From Salinimicrobium profundisediminis (GTDB lineage Bacteria; Bacteroidota; Bacteroidia; Flavobacteriales; Flavobacteriaceae): a stretch of DNA of 64,000 nt. This document shows, one piece after another, positions 28,501 through 35,426 of this stretch (the first letter of the stretch is position 1; each line of letters opens with the position of its first letter). The translations under genes and the position numbers were made by a program. The notes under the pieces are model-generated. The model worked only from the letters and a program-made list of their open reading frames with translations, searched no databases and was not told the DNA's origin. The DNA lies in NCBI RefSeq assembly GCF_026241755.1, contig NZ_JAPJDA010000014.1, forward strand, positions 62,001-126,000. The letters run 5' to 3'.

Positions 28501-29166
28501 GATGTGAGAACCATACTCGAATCTTACAAAGTAGAATATGAAGCTTCGTCTTACCTCGGAGAAATATTAGCTCCCAAAAATGACATTTTTGACCAGCAAT
28601 TTTACGCAGGTGCCGAAGCCAATTACCGGTTCTACAGCAAAAACACCAGGGCCTTTCCAAGTATGGGGTCCGATTTACGTCTTACTACTGGCTATAAAAA
28701 AAGCTTAGATGAGGCGAAAAATGAGTTTGGTTATGTGAAACCTTCGGTTTCCTTTAATTATCCCATTAGTGCAAATGGCTATATGGTATTTGCCACAAAA
28801 CTGGGAGGGCAGGTGAATTTCGGGGAAGATTACGAAATCTATCACGCTGCCACAATAGGTGGTAATCATAGCTTACGCGGATATCGCAATCACCGTTTTA
28901 ATGGAAAAGAGGCTTTTTATCACAGTACCGACGTGCGATCTGCTTTGGGCGTATGGGAAAATAAATTTATTCCCTTTGTTTATGGAGTGACGGCAGGTTT
29001 TGATTATGGAAGGGTGTGGATTCCCGGGGAAGATTCCCAACAATGGCATAGCAACTACGGAGGCTCTGTGTGGATAAGTGCCGGCCTTGCAGTGACGGGA
29101 AATATTGGCCTTTACCACGGTGGCGACGGCAATCGCTTGAGCGTGATGCTCAACTTTAAATATTAG
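25567..29166 (+). CDS. Outer-membrane protein: degenerate metallophosphoesterase domain, kinase-like motif, C-terminal barrel
   Basis: A 1199-aa exported protein (signal peptide ending SFSALAQ). Residues about 43-330 follow a calcineurin-like phosphoesterase found in Bacteroidota outer-membrane proteins, but the metal-site motifs are changed: SNTG (49-52) where GDAG is usual, PGN (81-83) for GDN, GINEW (124-128) for GNHDW, and GNDAN (271-275) for GHxHN. Only HHP (221-223) is kept. The middle part has GDWDRHQDN...PIPRDRDQAF (about 577-610), recalling atypical-kinase DRHxxN and D-x-D/DxxxF elements. From about residue 850 it becomes a beta-barrel of the BamA/TamA surface-antigen type (GGNHSLRGYRNHRFNG), ending MLNFKY. 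Function unknown. Three palindromic motif copies lie in its 3' half. Confidence 0.75.
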   Translation: MIHKMASPHLFLRLLCMYTFLLVFCSFSALAQEQKPDTEAVSRVFYILSNTGPGAKMATLPLFENVVKASQNDVSASILLPGNITPSHGFPKAEQKRQETKEFLRKNLLEPLDNFNGNIIFTPGINEWAPGSPQSLDDLESFLQDNSNGKFLPNDGCPVEDIEINDEIALIIVDSQWYLQDWDHSSDYNVECDIRTKERFFTEVKDALKDNFEKVKIVAVHHPVLTASTPGAFNRIFPFFRQDFQNPLYREFRKSLETLASQFDDVIFVSGNDANLQYLHNGRNPQIISATAAATTPAKTTGDALFTSEEPGYAKLTVFKNGSSRIDFFSVKPSGEELLFSKKIPQERNTKIELEGAAWKNLGDTYSASIYTSEETQKSSFYRFLWGDRYRNVYNTKIEVPVLLLDTIYGGLTPIKEGGGQQSRSIRFINENDHEYTLRALRKSASRYIQADLAPTTFIGDRVDNTYPHRLVLDYFTTSHPYAKFALDNFAEALDLPHIKPQIYYVPRQPALEIHNDEYGNELYELQAHAGSENKSFAQFEKPQDILSSFDLLEELREDPQARVDENEYLKARLFDMLIGDWDRHQDNWRWAEYEDETGKIYTPIPRDRDQAFSKYDGPLIRLIKLAEPRLRKMQTYDEDIDSIKWFNWSGYPLDLQILYQTNWKKWEEQVRLIQNAITDEEIKNAFAELPVEAQDQTIEEIKHNLKGRRENLMRIARDYYEHIQEFKIITGTDEDEAFEIIRKSNGETEIIQKSEGEEIFRHTYTSGETEDIWIYGMAGDDSFTTSGTGDDLINIKVLGGPGKDTFNFQNKKKIKLYDFKSSKNDILQPGSRKLLVDSYKINNFNYKKFKYSIFKAVPYVNFESDAGFTLGAKTIWTKYGLVNNPFQARHELLANYYFASNGFAVSYNGEFAHLFYNWNFGLTARYTSPNYEMNYFGSGSETFYDKDEVDRDYNRLKIQKWHFSPALIWRNDTGSVFDVRTILESYKVEYEASSYLGEILAPKNDIFDQQFYAGAEANYRFYSKNTRAFPSMGSDLRLTTGYKKSLDEAKNEFGYVKPSVSFNYPISANGYMVFATKLGGQVNFGEDYEIYHAATIGGNHSLRGYRNHRFNGKEAFYHSTDVRSALGVWENKFIPFVYGVTAGFDYGRVWIPGEDSQQWHSNYGGSVWISAGLAVTGNIGLYHGGDGNRLSVMLNFKY
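28037..28049. repeat. AAAATGNCATTTT palindrome
   Basis: Perfect copy with A at the centre, in codons S-K-N-D-I-L-Q of the 1199-aa protein. Confidence 0.6.
28445..28459. repeat. AAAAATGNCATTTTT palindrome
   Basis: Perfect 15-bp copy with G at the centre. It is the one coding copy in a different codon phase (Q-K-W-H-F), so amino-acid sequence alone does not explain the motif. Confidence 0.6.
28576..28590. repeat. AAAAATGNCATTTTT palindrome
   Basis: Perfect 15-bp copy with A at the centre, in codons P-K-N-D-I-F-D. Confidence 0.6.
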
Positions 29167-29273
29167 CTCCAAAGCCGGTATAACAATTATCTTTTTGTTA
29201 ACTGCGGCTTATAAATTTCCTTATTAGCTTGATAAGCTTGATAAGTTATTAAAAATCAACTAAAACTGAAGAT

Positions 29274-30050
29274 ATGGGAAAACTAGAAGGAAGAGTTGCA
29301 CTTATTACCGGCTCCGATTCAGGAATTGGTAAGGCTACGGCTATTGAATTTGCAAAAGAGGGAGCAGATGTGGTGATCACCTATCATTCTGATGAAAAGG
29401 GAGCTAAAGATACCCTTCAAAAAGTTGAGGAAACAGGGAGAAAAGGGTTGCTGCTACAGGTAGATATTTCTGAAGAAAAAAATGTGGAAGAAATGTTTGA
29501 CCGGGCCATAGAAAAATTCGGAAAGCTGCATATTCTTATGAACAATGCCGCGATTGACGGACAGGGGTTTAAAGTAGCTGAAATGCCTACCGAAAATTTC
29601 GATAAGGCTATTAAAACCAACCTTTATGGCACCTTTTTTTGCACCCGAAGGTTTATAAAAGAACTTCGGAAGCAGGGAACAAAAGGAAAAATTATCAATG
29701 TGAGCTCGGTTCACGAGGAAATTCCGGCTCCCGGAACCGCCGAATACTGTGCTTCTAAAGGAGCTGTACGCAACTTTAGCCGCGTGCTGGCACTGGAACT
29801 GGCCGAAGAAGGCATCAATGTTAACAACATAGCTCCCGGAATGATCCTTACTCCAATGAACCAGGAAGCCATAGACGACGAAGAGACGCGCAAGGAACAA
29901 GTAGCGCATGTTCCCATGAAACGTGCAGGAAAACCTTCAGAAATAGCGAAACTGGCAGTCTTCCTGGCCTCTTCAGACTCAGATTATGTTACCGGCTCTA
30001 CTTATGTTATGGACGGCGGACTCATGCAAAACGTAGGGCAGGGAGCGTGA
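29274..30050 (+). CDS. Short-chain dehydrogenase/reductase (glucose 1-dehydrogenase-like)
   Basis: A 258-aa NAD(P)-dependent oxidoreductase of the classical SDR family. Landmarks: nucleotide-binding TGSDSGIGKATA (about residues 12-23), NNAA near 92, the catalytic Ser in NVSSVHEE, YCASKG with catalytic Tyr and Lys, and NNIAPGMILTPM. The C-terminus SDYVTGSTYVMDGGLM is typical of glucose 1-dehydrogenase-like and 3-oxoacyl-ACP reductase-like members. The substrate cannot be read from sequence. It stands alone on the plus strand, 107 bp after the 1199-aa gene; the gap contains a tandem AGCTTGATA repeat. Confidence 0.9.
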   Translation: MGKLEGRVALITGSDSGIGKATAIEFAKEGADVVITYHSDEKGAKDTLQKVEETGRKGLLLQVDISEEKNVEEMFDRAIEKFGKLHILMNNAAIDGQGFKVAEMPTENFDKAIKTNLYGTFFCTRRFIKELRKQGTKGKIINVSSVHEEIPAPGTAEYCASKGAVRNFSRVLALELAEEGINVNNIAPGMILTPMNQEAIDDEETRKEQVAHVPMKRAGKPSEIAKLAVFLASSDSDYVTGSTYVMDGGLMQNVGQGA

Positions 30051-30237
30051 TTTTAGTAGGCAGTGTTCAGTCTTCAGGCAGTCTTCAGGCACTTCAGTTT
30101 TTAAATAGATATAATCTTGTGTTTCTGCTTCAGAAGAATAAAATTAAATACGCTACATCTCTTTTAACAATCACAATTCAGCATAAAAAAACCGGATCAT
30201 AAAAGATCCGGTTTTTAAAATATCATTTTAGGTACTT
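30051..30237. terminator. Convergent bidirectional terminator and small tandem repeat
   Basis: Hairpin AAAACCGGATC-ATAAAA-GATCCGGTTTT at about 30187-30218, with A/T runs both sides, serves the SDR gene (+) and the SYLF gene (-). Upstream, an 11-bp unit CAGTCTTCAGG is repeated twice in tandem (30068-30089). Confidence 0.8.
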
Positions 30238-30807
30238 TTATTGGGCGGCGCGGTAATCAAATTCCTGACCACCTACAGAGATACCTGCCATGGCTCCGGC
30301 TTTAGGCATAATTGCTACTCCGGCACCATTTTCGAAAGTAATGGCTCCACCAGCTCCTTCATCCCAGATCACTGCAGATGCACTACCTCCAAATTCGAAA
30401 TCTCCTTCTTTAAATTTATTTAGAGCTTCCTGGGTTTCAAAAACTATAAGCTCTCTAAAGGCTTTTCCTCCAAATTGGAATCCTACGTCAATTTGTCTAA
30501 GCTCTGTATATCCGGCAACCTGTCCGTTTTCATACACAATACCGTTTCCTGCTGCCCCACCAAGGATCCATGCTCCTTTCCCTACATTGGGAAAAATGGC
30601 ATATCCGGCTGCATCATTGAGCATAGTCTCAAGTCTTGGATTTGCTCTCATAAATGCCATTTTAGCATCCATGGCATCAGATTTTATTACTTCGCGCTTC
30701 TCCATGTCCATGATTCTCTCCTGGTCCTGGGCAGTCACCTGTCCAGAGGCAAGAAGTAACATCAGAACTACTAGTCCGCTGTACAATTTGTAAGAAATTC
30801 TTTTCAT
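30238..30807 (-). CDS. SYLF/Ysc84 lipid-binding domain protein, exported
   Basis: A 189-aa protein with signal peptide ending ASGQVTAQ. The rest is a SYLF domain: DAAGYAIFPNVGKGAWILGGAAGNGIVYENG, VDVGFQFGGKAFRELIVFE-like core (here IDVGFQFGGKAFREL), and a closing AGISVGGQEFDYR. SYLF domains bind phospholipids in eukaryotes; bacterial exported members are of unknown role. Full length for the family. Transcribed alone, convergent with the SDR gene. Confidence 0.87.
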   Translation of the reverse strand: MKRISYKLYSGLVVLMLLLASGQVTAQDQERIMDMEKREVIKSDAMDAKMAFMRANPRLETMLNDAAGYAIFPNVGKGAWILGGAAGNGIVYENGQVAGYTELRQIDVGFQFGGKAFRELIVFETQEALNKFKEGDFEFGGSASAVIWDEGAGGAITFENGAGVAIMPKAGAMAGISVGGQEFDYRAAQ

Positions 30808-30969
30808 AACTATATAATTTTTTATGGTTATGATCTTAAATTACAGAAATATACTCCCACAGACTGTTAACTGCACGTTATTTCACGAAATCTTAAGGAA
30901 AAAATCGCTGGTTGAAATCACCATTAAACATGAATTAAACCCTTAAACACCAGGTATTTAATACATTTA

Positions 30970-32271
30970 CTAATCAGCAATACTGGATATAGCCATTTGC
31001 CTTAACTTCCAGGCGGTTTCATCCTGGGTGGCACCCTGGGTTTGCTTCATAATGATACCGATGAGATTTTCTTTGGGATCGGCAAAGTACTGGGTATTGA
31101 AGTAACCTCCCCAGTCAAAAGTACCCTCACTTCCTAACCCGCCGGTGCGCACTCCTTCTTTGTTGAGAACAGAAAATGCCAGCCCGTAATCCTTATTTTG
31201 ATCTTTATAGAGTTCTTGTGCCTGGTCTTGCATAATAAGATCTACAGTGGTTCTGCTTAAGATCCTGTTTCCGTCAAGTTCACCTCCATTGATATACATT
31301 TGGAGGAAACGGGCATAATCTTCTGCTGTACTGGTGAGCCCTGCCCCGCCCGAAAAGAAGCTTTTTGCACCCTTTACAGGATATTCGGGATCGTAAAATG
31401 TTACAGGAAAATTCTGCCATTCTCCATTTACTTTGTGCTGCACACTAACCAGGCGATCGTTCTTATCATCATCATTGATATAAAACTGGGTATCCTGCAT
31501 TCCTAGCGGATCAAAAATCCTTTCCTCTAAAAACTTGTCGAAAGGTTGACCTGAAACCTTTTCTATAAAATATCCCAGCACATCAAGGCTTTCACCGTAA
31601 TGCCATTCTTCACCGGGAATCGCATATAGCGGCAAACCTGCAAGCTTTTTCACATTTTGGGCAATGCTTATCTCCTTTGTTGTATATAAATCTACCACTC
31701 CGGCCTTTGTGTATATCTTTTGTATTCTTTCATCAGAATCTATTCTTCCATATCCCAGGCCTGAGGTATGGGTGAGCAGTTGGCGGATGGTGATTTCCTT
31801 ACCTGCAGGTTTGGTTGTGTAGGTAGTATCTTCCGCATTAAATGTAGCTATGATCTGAGGGTCTTTGAATTCAGGAATATATTTTGAAATGGGGTCGTCT
31901 AACCTGAATTTTCCTTCTTCCCATAACATCATTACCGCAGTTGAAGTTATTGCTTTAGTTTGTGATGCAATTCTAAAAATGTCATTTTTCTTCAACACTT
32001 TGCCCCCGGCATCGGCTTTTCCGAAGCTTTTATGATAAACGATATTCCCGTTTTTTGCTATTAGAACAACAGCTCCCGGAATTTCTTTTTCTGAAATTGC
32101 TTCAGTAATCATCTTATCAATCTTTTCCAGCCGTTCTTCACTAATCTCTATTTCTTCTTCGGAAGTTTGCTGAACAAGCGGGGAGTTCGAGTGATTTTGA
32201 GCTGATACCAAGTTGGCAACCAGAAGAAGCGCCAGAATAATCTTAGCCTGAAGTGTAGTCTTTAATAACAT
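30970..32271 (-). CDS. Serine hydrolase, class C beta-lactamase/esterase family
   Basis: A 433-aa exported serine hydrolase (signal peptide ending ANLVSAQ). The S-x-x-K motif is SQTK (in RIASQTKAITSTAVMMLWEEG), the second motif is YGES where YxN is usual, and the late GGLGSEGTFDWGGYF segment is typical of the penicillin-binding/EstB-like branch. It could be an esterase, a peptidase or unrelated to antibiotics; a true beta-lactamase is unlikely. It follows the GH5 gene by 87 bp on the same strand at the end of the xyloglucan locus, so a role in removing acetyl groups from the glycan is possible but only inferred from position. One palindromic motif copy lies next to the SxxK codons. Confidence 0.82.
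   Translation of the reverse strand: MLLKTTLQAKIILALLLVANLVSAQNHSNSPLVQQTSEEEIEISEERLEKIDKMITEAISEKEIPGAVVLIAKNGNIVYHKSFGKADAGGKVLKKNDIFRIASQTKAITSTAVMMLWEEGKFRLDDPISKYIPEFKDPQIIATFNAEDTTYTTKPAGKEITIRQLLTHTSGLGYGRIDSDERIQKIYTKAGVVDLYTTKEISIAQNVKKLAGLPLYAIPGEEWHYGESLDVLGYFIEKVSGQPFDKFLEERIFDPLGMQDTQFYINDDDKNDRLVSVQHKVNGEWQNFPVTFYDPEYPVKGAKSFFSGGAGLTSTAEDYARFLQMYINGGELDGNRILSRTTVDLIMQDQAQELYKDQNKDYGLAFSVLNKEGVRTGGLGSEGTFDWGGYFNTQYFADPKENLIGIIMKQTQGATQDETAWKLRQMAISSIAD
31975..31989. repeat. AAAAATGNCATTTTT palindrome
   Basis: Perfect 15-bp copy with T at the centre on the plus strand; on the coding minus strand it reads K-K-N-D-I-F-R. Confidence 0.6.
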
Positions 32272-32358
32272 TTGGTCAAAATATATGAGAGAAGTAATTT
32301 AGTTAAAATTAACAATATTATCTTTTTAAAAAGCAGATTAGACAGTTTAAATTTATGG

Positions 32359-33804
32359 TTATTCTGTGCTCATTAAGGTCTTTAGCAGATCGGGATAAAG
32401 CACTGCTCCGGTCTCCCTGTCAAAAATGGCAAAACCAAGATCGTCTTCATCCCCATTGTCCCAGTAAATGGGTACCATCCCATGCTCCAGAGCTGCCTGG
32501 GTAACGTATTCAATGTAGTACTCGCGATATGCCTCATGCCCTTCAACTCCTTCTCTTTTCATAGCCCCATATTCGCCCATTATAACACCTACGCCTTTAT
32601 CTATAAAGTTGTTCTTCATTTTCTGAAACTGGGAATTTACATAAGATTCATTGCCCCAGTCTTCAGATTTGGGTGCGTCTTCTCCCCACTGGTAAACAGT
32701 AGTTTCTTCATTTATCGTAAAGTTGTATGGATCATAGTAATGTACTTCCATAAACAATCGGTTTTCTACAACGTCTTCAGGGATCACTGCAAAATTTACG
32801 GTATGGTCAATATTCGTATTAAAACCCTGCACCACCAGGTGGCGATAGTGATTTCTTCCACCGGTTTCCCTAACCGCATCAACGAAAGTTTGATTAAAGC
32901 TGTTTTGTACTGTGTAATATTCTTCGGTTGGAGTGCCATAATCGTTTCCAAACATCACTTCATTAGTCCCGGCAAAAAGCAATTTGTCACCATAGTCTCT
33001 AAAATTAATCGCTATTTGTTGCCACATAGCGTCCAGGCGTGCATTGACATAATCCTGCTCCTCATATGTTGGCTGCATCCACCCACCATCCCAGTGAATG
33101 TTGATAATGGCATACATGTCATTGTCCAGCACATAATTTACCACTTCTTCAACGCGATTCATCCAGTTTTCCTGAATTATGAAATTTTCTGCATCCGAAA
33201 ATTTACTCCATGCAACGGGAATTCGAACTGCGTTGAAGCCGGCAGCTTTTACCGAATCAATCAGCTTTTGGGTTACTACAGGATTTTGCCATGCAGTCTC
33301 CCCCCCAATGGCTTCAAGCGAGTTCCCAAGGTTCCAGCCAATCCCCATTTCATCTGAAAGCTGCACGCTACCTATCTCCCTCATCCCGGCATTATCTGGT
33401 GGAATAGACGCTTCCACCTGCTCATCGGGCGCTTCGGCTGCTTCCTGTGTTACCTGCACCTCATCAACAAGGTCTGAATCATTAGCCGTGATCGTTAAAG
33501 TTGCAGCCCTGGATTCTGTCAGCTCATTTGGCTTTGCAGTAACCTGTATATTCATATTTCCTTCAGAAGCAGTTTTAGACAGATTCAACCAATCTGGAGC
33601 TCCTGTTACTATCCAGCCAATGTTGCTGGTAATTTGCATGCCTTTTGTACCTCCTTCAGCATCAAATTCCATCAAAGCCGGGCTAACCTTCAAAGATGGC
33701 TCAACAATAACGGGATCGTTATTATCGTCCTGTGAACAGGAAGCAAATCCTGCCATGACAATAAACAGCAGGAATGTCCAGGTTGTAAATTTTGTTCTAA
33801 ACAT
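32359..33804 (-). CDS. GH5 endo-glucanase lipoprotein with N-terminal BACON domain (xyloglucanase candidate)
   Basis: A 481-aa lipoprotein (VMAGFASCSQDDN). Residues about 38-120 form a BACON domain (FDAEGGTKGMQITSNIGW, LTITANDSD), then a GH5 domain. Acid/base Glu is in FAGTNEVMFG near residue 281 and the nucleophile Glu in VIMGEYGAM near 412; WNLGNSLEA, RIPVAW and INIHWDGGW are further landmarks. BACON-GH5 lipoproteins are the surface endo-xyloglucanases of known Bacteroides xyloglucan loci, and the neighbouring GH31/GH2/GH3/GH29 genes support that use here. A general beta-1,4-glucanase is the alternative. It follows the GH29 gene by 18 bp. Confidence 0.88.
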   Translation of the reverse strand: MFRTKFTTWTFLLFIVMAGFASCSQDDNNDPVIVEPSLKVSPALMEFDAEGGTKGMQITSNIGWIVTGAPDWLNLSKTASEGNMNIQVTAKPNELTESRAATLTITANDSDLVDEVQVTQEAAEAPDEQVEASIPPDNAGMREIGSVQLSDEMGIGWNLGNSLEAIGGETAWQNPVVTQKLIDSVKAAGFNAVRIPVAWSKFSDAENFIIQENWMNRVEEVVNYVLDNDMYAIINIHWDGGWMQPTYEEQDYVNARLDAMWQQIAINFRDYGDKLLFAGTNEVMFGNDYGTPTEEYYTVQNSFNQTFVDAVRETGGRNHYRHLVVQGFNTNIDHTVNFAVIPEDVVENRLFMEVHYYDPYNFTINEETTVYQWGEDAPKSEDWGNESYVNSQFQKMKNNFIDKGVGVIMGEYGAMKREGVEGHEAYREYYIEYVTQAALEHGMVPIYWDNGDEDDLGFAIFDRETGAVLYPDLLKTLMSTE

Positions 33805-33822
33805 GGTTGAAATTTTTGGTTG

Positions 33823-35334
33823 TTATTTTCCCTTTGAAATCTTCACTACAAATGCTTTTTCATTAATCATATTTGCCAGAGTAGTAAGATGCAGCCCCTG
33901 TCCATCCAGTTTATATACTATTTCCCCGCCACCTAATACTGTAACAGCCTCAATTTGAGGTACATTTTCTCCCAGCACTTCTTCTGAAAAGGATTGTAGG
34001 GTAACATTTGCATTATTTCCCGGCCAGCCAAGAAAAATTGCATAGATATTATCTCCTTTTTGCGTGTAGCGCACATCCTGGGCAGTGTAATGCAATTTGT
34101 CAAGGAACATCCCCGATTTTTCCTGCTTTGTAGGCCCTTCTCCATATACTTCCCAGGTGCGTGTACCGTAAATTGCTTCGCCATTGGTTTCCAGCCACTG
34201 TCCTATTTCCAACAAGATTTCCTGCTGATTCTGCGGAATAATTCCGTTGGCTTTGGGCGAAACGTTCAACATCAAGGCTCCGTTCTTGCTCACGATATCT
34301 GCTAACAGATCGATAATTTCATTTGAAGTTTTCAAGCCAAGATCATTCGTGTAGCTCCAGCTACCCACAGATACGGTTTCATCGGTAAGCCAGAATTCCT
34401 CCGTTTTATCTTTCATTCTCCCTTTTTCCAGGTCTTCAAGACTCACAGATTTTGGCAGTTCTCCTTCCTTGTGTGTAATAACCACCTGCTTGCCCTCTGC
34501 TTCAGAATGGTTAAAATAGTAGGCTACAAATTGCCTTTTTAGGGAGTCTGGTAATTTATTCAGTTTACTGTCAAAATAGATGAGATCGGGGCTGTAGTTG
34601 TCAATGACTTCTTTTAACTCTCCTAGCCAGTTCCTGTAAAACTGTTCCTTCGGAATGTTGCCATACATGATAGACAGCAAAGAATCTTCGGAAGCAGTAG
34701 GTAATTCAGGATTATATGGGAAATAAGAAGTGTCATCAAGCCATTTAGTAGAATCCTGCTGAAAGATCTGAAGGCTCCTTGCCTTATGAAACGTAGCTAC
34801 AAACTTCATATCGCGTTTCTTCAGTGCCTTTTCCATAGCTCCCACGATATCTTTTTTAGGACCCATATCTACAGAGTTCCAGGGATTAATCTCACTGTCC
34901 CAGTTAGACCAGCCGTCGTGATGAATGGCTACAATCCCGCCGAACTTCGCACCGGCTTTCTTCCAGAGTTCTGCCCACGCATCCGCATCAAATTCTTCAG
35001 CTTTGAACATGGGTACGTAATCGTGATAACCGAATTCTGAATGTGGCCCATAGGTTTCCACATGATGCTTATACTCATTGGTGCCTTCTATGTGCATATT
35101 CCGCGGGTACCAGTCATTAGCATAAGCCGGAACCGATAGCACACCCCAATGCGCATAGATCCCGAATTTGGCATCCTTAAACCATTCTGCAGTCTCATCA
35201 TATTTCGCCAGCGAATCCCAGTCTGCAGTATATTTCTCCTGCTGAAGCTCTTCCCGCTTTTCCTGCTGATTGTTTTCGCCACAAGCCCATAACAGTAGCA
35301 GAGAAATAATAGCCGTTACTTTTAAGTATTTCAT
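33823..35334 (-). CDS. GH29 alpha-L-fucosidase lipoprotein
   Basis: It probably removes terminal alpha-L-fucose from xyloglucan side chains. About 503 aa from MKYLKVTAIISLLLLWACGE, a clear lipoprotein signal; I reject an upstream extension because it would run through a hairpin. GH29 landmarks: FGIYAHWGVLSVPAYANDWYPR, GAKFGGIVAIHHDGWSNWDS, and the nucleophile Asp in LIYFDSK near residue 253. The usual W(F/W)DG around the nucleophile is altered to YFDSK, so specificity may differ from standard fucosidases. The C-terminal part has TWEVYGEGPT, often seen in this family. Upstream is GH3, downstream GH5. Confidence 0.85.
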   Translation of the reverse strand: MKYLKVTAIISLLLLWACGENNQQEKREELQQEKYTADWDSLAKYDETAEWFKDAKFGIYAHWGVLSVPAYANDWYPRNMHIEGTNEYKHHVETYGPHSEFGYHDYVPMFKAEEFDADAWAELWKKAGAKFGGIVAIHHDGWSNWDSEINPWNSVDMGPKKDIVGAMEKALKKRDMKFVATFHKARSLQIFQQDSTKWLDDTSYFPYNPELPTASEDSLLSIMYGNIPKEQFYRNWLGELKEVIDNYSPDLIYFDSKLNKLPDSLKRQFVAYYFNHSEAEGKQVVITHKEGELPKSVSLEDLEKGRMKDKTEEFWLTDETVSVGSWSYTNDLGLKTSNEIIDLLADIVSKNGALMLNVSPKANGIIPQNQQEILLEIGQWLETNGEAIYGTRTWEVYGEGPTKQEKSGMFLDKLHYTAQDVRYTQKGDNIYAIFLGWPGNNANVTLQSFSEEVLGENVPQIEAVTVLGGGEIVYKLDGQGLHLTTLANMINEKAFVVKISKGK

Positions 35335-35381
35335 AATTTTATATTTCTTCCTGAAATGTTCCGTCATAACTTTCAGAAGTA

Positions 35382-35410
35382 GGGGCCCAAAAATGGCATT
35401 TTTGGACCCC
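35382..35410 (-). terminator. Hairpin between GH3 and GH29
   Basis: 14-bp arms with one mismatch around a perfect AAAAATGGCATTTTT core, just after the GH3 stop. No strong T-run follows on the minus strand, so it may only attenuate. It is the third terminator-like hairpin built on the dispersed motif. Confidence 0.6.
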
Positions 35411-35426
35411 CTTCCTGAAGTCATTC

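Noticed and set aside
35335-35424. N-terminal extension of the GH29 frame to an earlier start
   Set aside because: The extension runs through a hairpin with the AAAATGNCATTTT core and lacks a signal peptide, while the Met at 35334 starts a textbook lipoprotein signal.
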